DNA of 64,000 nucleotides, from positions 154,313-218,312 of the forward strand of contig CAJQUW010011031.1 in NCBI GenBank assembly GCA_907163375.1, written 5' to 3'. The stretch comes from Prostheceraeus crozeri (taxonomy: Eukaryota > Platyhelminthes > Polycladida > Euryleptidae). Positions 58,482 to 64,000 of this stretch are shown piece after piece; the first letter of the stretch is position 1; each line of letters starts with the position of its first letter. The translations under genes and the position numbers were made by a program. The notes under the pieces were generated by a model. That model was not told the DNA's origin and made no database searches. It worked only from the letters and a program-made list of their open reading frames with translations.

Positions 58482-60180
58482 AATCTAAATCATGTTACAT
58501 GCAACAATTCATTTCAAAAGCTGAAGTACATGATAATTAAATAAGGTACACATAATAACTAGACTCAAATTAATTTACATTTGAAAAAAGCACCATCATG
58601 GTTAACTTGCTTATTCAAAGTGGGGTTGAGTTTTTTTATGTACATGGCTTCCAAAATATTTAGGTCATAAGTGTTGGGAGCTTGAGATAGAATTTTGAAA
58701 TTGTCAACTTTACAGCTGCAACTGCAATTCAACCTATGGTCAGAAATGGCGGACATTTTTTCTCGATGTTCTTTTATTCTTAAGTTTAAGTGTCTTGTAG
58801 TTCTACCTATGTAGGTAGTGCGAGGGTCCACCTCACAAGCGAATTGGTAAATGACATTAGACCTAAGAACTTTGGGAGTATGATCTTTGTTGGAGAAACC
58901 ACTTTTTAGTTTATTGCATGTGAAAACCCAACGGATAGGAAATTCTTTATCTATTCTACGGAATAGTGATTGTAGTTTCTTTTTAAAATAAACCGATTGA
59001 ATGCCAAAAAATGGAATTTTGACAGTATGGAGGTATTTGGATTCATCTTTTTCTTTTGGAGCACAGAATCTTTTGTCCAGATACTGTTTGACCACTTTTT
59101 GTATAAAGTACAACGGATATCCGTTGTTTTGAAAAATTTTGGTCAATTTCCCTATTTCATCATGGAAAGTTTGCCATGACGAGCAGACGATGTAGGCTCT
59201 GTTGATCAGAGTGCTTAAAACAGAAATTTTCCATTGCATGGGGCATATGGCTCTGAAATTCAAGGTTAGACCGGTGTACGTGGGTTTTCTGTACACCTTA
59301 GTAGTTAGCGTGTTGGATGAAACATCCAGGTCAATATCTAGAAAAGGTAGCACTTTACCTCCTACCTCTGTGGTGAATTTCATATTACTATGCCACTTGT
59401 TAATATAGTTGAAGAAGGATAAGTGGTCATCATCTTCAAAGATAGCCAAGATATCATCTACATATCTGACATAGAATTTTAGGTTTAGTTTATCATTCTG
59501 TAGGAAAGTCTGTTCTAAATGTCCCATAAATAAGTTACTGAGGGTTGGGGCTAGGGGCTACCCATGCTCAAACCATCACTTTGACGATAGAGAATGCTGT
59601 TGAACGAGAAAATGCCACCAGTGGCGAATTGAAGTAATTTTTTGAAGGTGTCTTTACTATATGGTGGTTTTGTGTTATTGGAGCTATACACCTTATCACA
59701 CGCTAGATCAATGACTTCTTTGAGAGGGACGTTAGTGAAAAGACTAACAACATCAAAGCTGATGAGTTTCGAATCCGATGAGAATTTGTAGCTAGCGAGT
59801 TTGTCTAGCAGATCAGCGTTATTTTGTACTGAGTACTCCGTAGGAATTATAGGAGTAATGTACTGGTTTAGGTACTTGGCAAGGTTATATTCGGCCGTGC
59901 CATAACTGGCGACAATAGGTCTAAGAGGTACATTATTTTTATGTACCTTGGCAGAACCGTAAAGTTTGCCACTACAGGACCCACTAGGAGTAATTTTAGT
60001 GAACACTTGGGAGTCCACGTACGGTTTCACATATTTCTTCAAAAAGTATTTTAGTTTATTCTGTTGTTTTATAACAGGGTGATCGAGCATCAATTCATTT
60101 TGGTTGTGTGGGATAGCAGTAAATTTGGTAGTATCTTCAATGATAGCATTGAGCTTGTTTACATATTCATCAGCATCTAG
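58482..60180 (-). mobile_element. Penelope-like element (GIY-YIG), minus copy, 5'-truncated
   Basis: Nearly identical to the complement of 61,254-62,957. Truncated at its 5' side at 60,180. With the plus copy it forms a ~1.7-kb inverted repeat with a 1.07-kb centre. Confidence 0.92.
58565..60093 (-). pseudogene. Penelope-like RT plus GIY-YIG, minus copy (one-base frameshift)
   Basis: Reads KLYGSAKVHKNNVPLRPIVA, ISFDVVSLFTNVPLKEVID, a DGLSMGSP motif, VRYVDDILAIFEDDD and the nuclease TTYIGRTTRHLNLRIKEHRE, ending KQVNHDGAFFKCKLI. One G fewer than the plus copy in a G-run near 59,555 splits the frame at the LSMGSPLAP motif. The nuclease ending is complete here, unlike in the plus copy. Confidence 0.88.
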
Positions 60181-60264
60181 AACAGCCGAATTGCCGTATT
60201 TGACGGTCTCAAAAATTTGGTGTTTATTGCAATAATTGCATGGTGATGCCTTAATGTATTAACC

Positions 60265-60305
60265 TTGTCCTGATGACGGCCAGAAGGAATGGGCCGAAAC
60301 GCGTA
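60265..60305 (+). ncRNA. Hammerhead-ribozyme-like motif of the plus Penelope-like copy
   Basis: CTGATGA (60,270-60,276), C, GGCC, loop AGAAGGAATG, GGCC, GAAAC (to 60,300). This matches the CUGANGA/stem II/GAAA core with one extra base before the stem, as in the other family at 39,780. The known partner is the Penelope terminal repeat; activity is inferred. Confidence 0.55.
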
Positions 60306-60770
60306 GACAATACAAACGAAAGATTGCAACAAGAAGTTTTTGCTGTGATACATGTACTTTTGTTTTAATCCCATTACGATCAAACCAGTATCTTCGTCAG
60401 CTGGTAACGTACAAGTGCACGAGTTGAACTCACAAGATTTGTTTTACCTCTATCAATATGTTAGCAGCTGTTATTTGGTTACTCAGGATTACAAATATTG
60501 TAACCTTCATTCATAAGTTATAGACCAAATACAACATCGAACTCAATGATAGTCGTAAATTCGAAAAGTTTAACCACAAAATTATAAAACTACAATGTGA
60601 TATCACATTCCTGTCCAAATGCTCAAAATATGGCTTGATTCCCAAATTTTTAAGTCTCAAAGACAAGAATAACCTATTGAACCGTGACATTATTCATGAT
60701 CGCCAATTACGTAAGATTTCGAGGCTAATTTCACAACACAAAATCTAAGGTCAAGCACCTCCGTAGTAAG

Positions 60771-62818
60771 TTGGCTAAGATTCGAGAAACTATTTTCTCT
60801 AAGTTGAATTACTTGGACCAAATGATTTTCATAAAGTTGTTTACCAGAGAAAATCAAAACCTTTTAAAATCCATTTCAGAAACCCATCAAAAAAAGTTTC
60901 TCAAGTTATATGTAGAAAACAAGTTAAGTACCCCCAACGGTACGGTACACAACTTGAGCAAGGTGACCCTCACGCATGACCAAAATGAGATTTTTAAGAC
61001 AGGACTCAAGCACCCTAGCAGTTCTAACGGCAATGGAAGCGAACATCTGACTTGCGAGTTAGAAAAAGTGGTGGAGCGCCTGAAAAAGAGAGATTGCAAT
61101 GAGGTGAAACTTGCGTTACAAAATTACAATAAGCGTATGTTTAACTTTACCAAGATGCCACAAGCCAAACATAACCAAGATGCAGTGAAGTCCCTTAAAC
61201 TAAATAAAGACATCAAAGTTGTCCCATTGGACAAAGGTAATGGTATAGCTATTCTAGATGCTGATGAATATGTAAACAAGCTCAATGCTATCATGAAGAT
61301 ACTACCAAATTTACTGCTATCCCACACAACCAAAATGAATTGATGCTCGATCACCCTGTTATAAAACAACAGAATAAACTAAAATACTTTTTGAAGAAAT
61401 ATGTGAAACCGTACGTGGACTCCCAAGTGTTCACTAAAATTACTCCTAGTGGGTCCTGTAGTGGCAAACTTTACGGTTCTGCCAAGGTACATAAAAATAA
61501 TGTACCTCTTAGACCTATTGTCGCCAGTTATGGCACGGCCGAATATAACCTTGCCAAGTACCTAAACCAGTACATTACTCCTATAATTCCTACGGAGTAC
61601 TCAGTACAAAATAACGCTGATCTGCTAGACAAACTCGCTAGCTACAAATTCTCATCGGATTCGAAACTCATCAGCTTTGATGTTGTTAGTCTTTTCACTA
61701 ACGTCCCTCTCAAAGAAGTCATTGATCTAGCGTGTGATAAGGTGTATAGCTCCAATAACACAAAACCACCATATAGTAAAGACACCTTCAAAAAATTACT
61801 TCAATTCGCCACTGGTGGCATTTTCTCGTTCAACAGCATTCTCTATCGTCAAAGTGATGGTTTGAGCATGGGTAGCCCCCTAGCCCCAACCCTCAGTAAC
61901 TTATTTATGGGACATTTAGAACAGACTTTCCTACAGAATGATAAACTAAACCTAAAATTCTATGTCAGATATGTAGATGACATCTTGGCTATCTTTGAAG
62001 ATGATGACCACTTATCCTTCTTCAACTATATTAACAAGTGGCATAGTAATATGAAATTCACCACAGAGGTAGGAGGTAAAGTGCTACCTTTTCTAGATAT
62101 TGACCTGGATGTTTCATCCAACACGCTAACTACTAAGGTGTACAGAAAACCCACGTACACCGGTCTAACCTTGAATTTCAGAGCCGTATGCCCCATGCAA
62201 TGGAAAATTTCTGTTTTAAGCACTCTGATCAACAGAGCCTACATCGTCTGCTCGTCATGGCAAACTTTTCATGATGAAATAGGGAAATTGACCAAAATTT
62301 TTCAAAACAACGGATATCCGTTGTACTTTATACAAAAAGTGGTCAAACAGTATCTGGACAAAAGATTCTGTGCTCCAAAAGAAAAAGATGAATCCAAATA
62401 CCTCCATACTGTCAAAATTCCATTTTTTGGCATTCAATCGGTTTATTTTAAAAAGAAACTACAATCACTATTCCGTAGAATAGATAAAGAATTTCCTATC
62501 CGTTGGGTTTTCACATGCAATAAACTAAAAAGTGGTTTCTCCAACAAAGATCATACTCCCAAAGTTCTTAGGTCTAATGTCATTTACCAATTCGCTTGTG
62601 AGGTGGACCCTCGCACTACCTACATAGGTAGAACTACAAGACACTTAAACTTAAGAATAAAAGAACATCGAGAAAAAATGTCCGCCATTTCTGACCATAG
62701 GTTGAATTGCAGTTGCAGCTGTAAAGTTGACAATTTCAAAATTCTATCTCAAGCTCCCAACACTTATGACCTAAATATTTTGGAAGCCATGTACATAAAA
62801 AACTCAACCCCACTTTGA
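60771..62818 (+). pseudogene. Penelope-like RT plus GIY-YIG, plus copy (two one-base frameshifts)
   Basis: 60,771-61,343 is the N-terminal part (KVVPLDKGNGIAILDADEYV). 61,340-62,818 is one long frame with all RT motifs (FDVVSLFTNVPL, DGLSMGSPLAPTLSNLF, VRYVDDILAIF) and the GIY-YIG domain (YIGRTTRHLNLRIKEH, NILEAMYIK). Compared with the minus copy it lacks one T near 61,296 and one A in the A-run near 62,797, which shift the frame before the RT and close to the C-terminus. Otherwise the protein is the fullest Penelope product in the window. Confidence 0.88.
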
Positions 62819-62957
62819 ATAAGCAAGTTAACCATGATGGTGCTTTTTTCAAATGTAAATTAATTTGAGTCTAGTTATTATGTGTACCTTATTTAATTAT
62901 CATGCACTTCAGCTTTTGAAATGAATTGTTGCATGTAACATGATTTAGATTGTTCCT

Positions 62958-64000
62958 ATCATTGTATTCACCTCCTTTAGCTTGATGATGATTTTCATTT
63001 AAACATTCAAATCATCTTTCGTTGCAATCTCAAACTGCCTTACGATGTCACTAACCTCTGAGATATCGTTTGACAGACTTACCTCTGAGACACATAAACT
63101 CATCATTGCTTCAAAACGCTGATGAAGCATTTACTTATGGAGGTTTTGTGGCAACATTCATATACCGTGATCGTCGGCATTAGGCCTATTGCATATTTCA
63201 GTAACTTCTTTATCCATAGTTAGCAACAGCTTGGGTATTGTCTTCAGATAGCTACACAGGTTGATATAATCAAGCTAAGCCTTTATAGATATTTTAAACC
63301 AGTTTGGGCCATCTGGAGCCTCTGGCGTGCCCTTGTAGGGAGAGACGCATCGTATACAGCCAAAGAAGTTTTGGATTGAAATTGCTCGAGTCGGAAGACA
63401 TCTTTGTATTCTATGCCCAGGCGAACTGGCACCCTGCGATGTTTATGATTAAGCTATAAGAGAAAATGCTTGATATTTGATCTCTCTTTGACTTGCTCCT
63501 GTACATGAGCTAACAAGTCTAATATTGAGGAAATTACTACGGCAATTGACTTCGGTTGCTTTTGTGACGAGAAAGCCATAGACTATAAATAGCAACAAGC
63601 ATTACAGACTCATAGAATACACTAAGAATGCAATATTCCAATGAAATTGTTCGTTTTCAGTATTCAACAAACATTAGTTTTAAAGAAAATTGATAGTATT
63701 CACCACCATTTACTTCATTTATATTGTTGCCGTATTTAACATTTTTGCATATGCTTGTAGTTGAAGAAAAACGGAGTTATAGTCAATCACCATTGTAAGT
63801 GGGTCATTTGTACTTGCGATCAATTATGCTTTCTGAGTACCTGACACATGCCTGGTGGAAAGTAATGATCAGTCACTCAAGTATTCAACTTCATAATGAC
63901 AATCATATAATGACTTCGCCCCAGCCCCCCCCCCCTACTGATCTCCCAAACTATTACACCAATTTTGCCAAACACATATCAGTCGAATAGGCATTGAATT
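62958..64000. other. Region without a recognised feature
   Basis: No gene, repeat pair or element end recognised; a C-run lies near 63,925. Confidence 0.45.

Larger units (their letters stand above)
60181..62957 (+). mobile_element. Penelope-like element (GIY-YIG), plus copy with 5' terminal repeat
   Basis: Starts in a terminal-repeat-like region containing a hammerhead-like motif. It holds the whole reverse transcriptase/nuclease region and ends at the same place as the minus copy (ATGATTTAGATTGTT). Confidence 0.88.

Overview
The window is AT-rich animal DNA dominated by transposable elements. Introns with consensus splice sites, an intronless rhodopsin-type GPCR, a BEN-domain gene and the mixture of Polinton, Penelope-like, piggyBac, P/THAP, mariner and RAG1/Transib-like elements point to a marine invertebrate. 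The frequent TAGGCCTA-type and ACATGTA-type words remind me of echinoderm genomes, but I cannot place the species.

Layout. 1-14,880: a broken Polinton (Maverick) fossil with capsid protein, protease, a TBP-like protein and minor-capsid paralogues on the left, and a protein-primed DNA polymerase on the minus strand. The polymerase is split by two piggyBac elements (about 7,393-9,440 and 9,884-12,182) and one unidentified AT-rich insertion. 15,113-18,453: a 3.34-kb DNA transposon with ~90-bp terminal inverted repeats and a broken transposase whose motif order recalls RAG1. 18,950-21,004: a compact minus-strand array of unrecognised genes with histone-type 3' stem-loops. 22,522-23,676: an intact GPCR. 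28,459-30,343: the last three exons of a BEN-domain gene. 31,406-34,870: a structurally complete piggyBac element with an uninterrupted transposase. 34,900-36,200 and 55,985-57,412: Penelope-like reverse transcriptases without a visible endonuclease.

25,049-27,812 recurs at 38,438-45,494. The second copy was later split by a 4.3-kb Penelope-like (GIY-YIG) insertion with a 13-bp target duplication; the first copy preserves the empty site. 46,950-47,970 and 49,435-49,608 are non-coding TIR elements. 48,350-51,052 is a multi-exon P-element/THAP9-like pseudogene. 53,024-54,046 is an internally deleted mariner. 54,154-55,241 is a fourth piggyBac remnant. 58,482-62,957 is a pair of near-identical inverted Penelope-like elements with a hammerhead-like motif between them.

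Only the GPCR, the BEN-domain gene and perhaps the stem-loop gene array look like non-transposon genes. The rest records nested and successive transposition, and several insertions can be ordered in time from the sequence alone.
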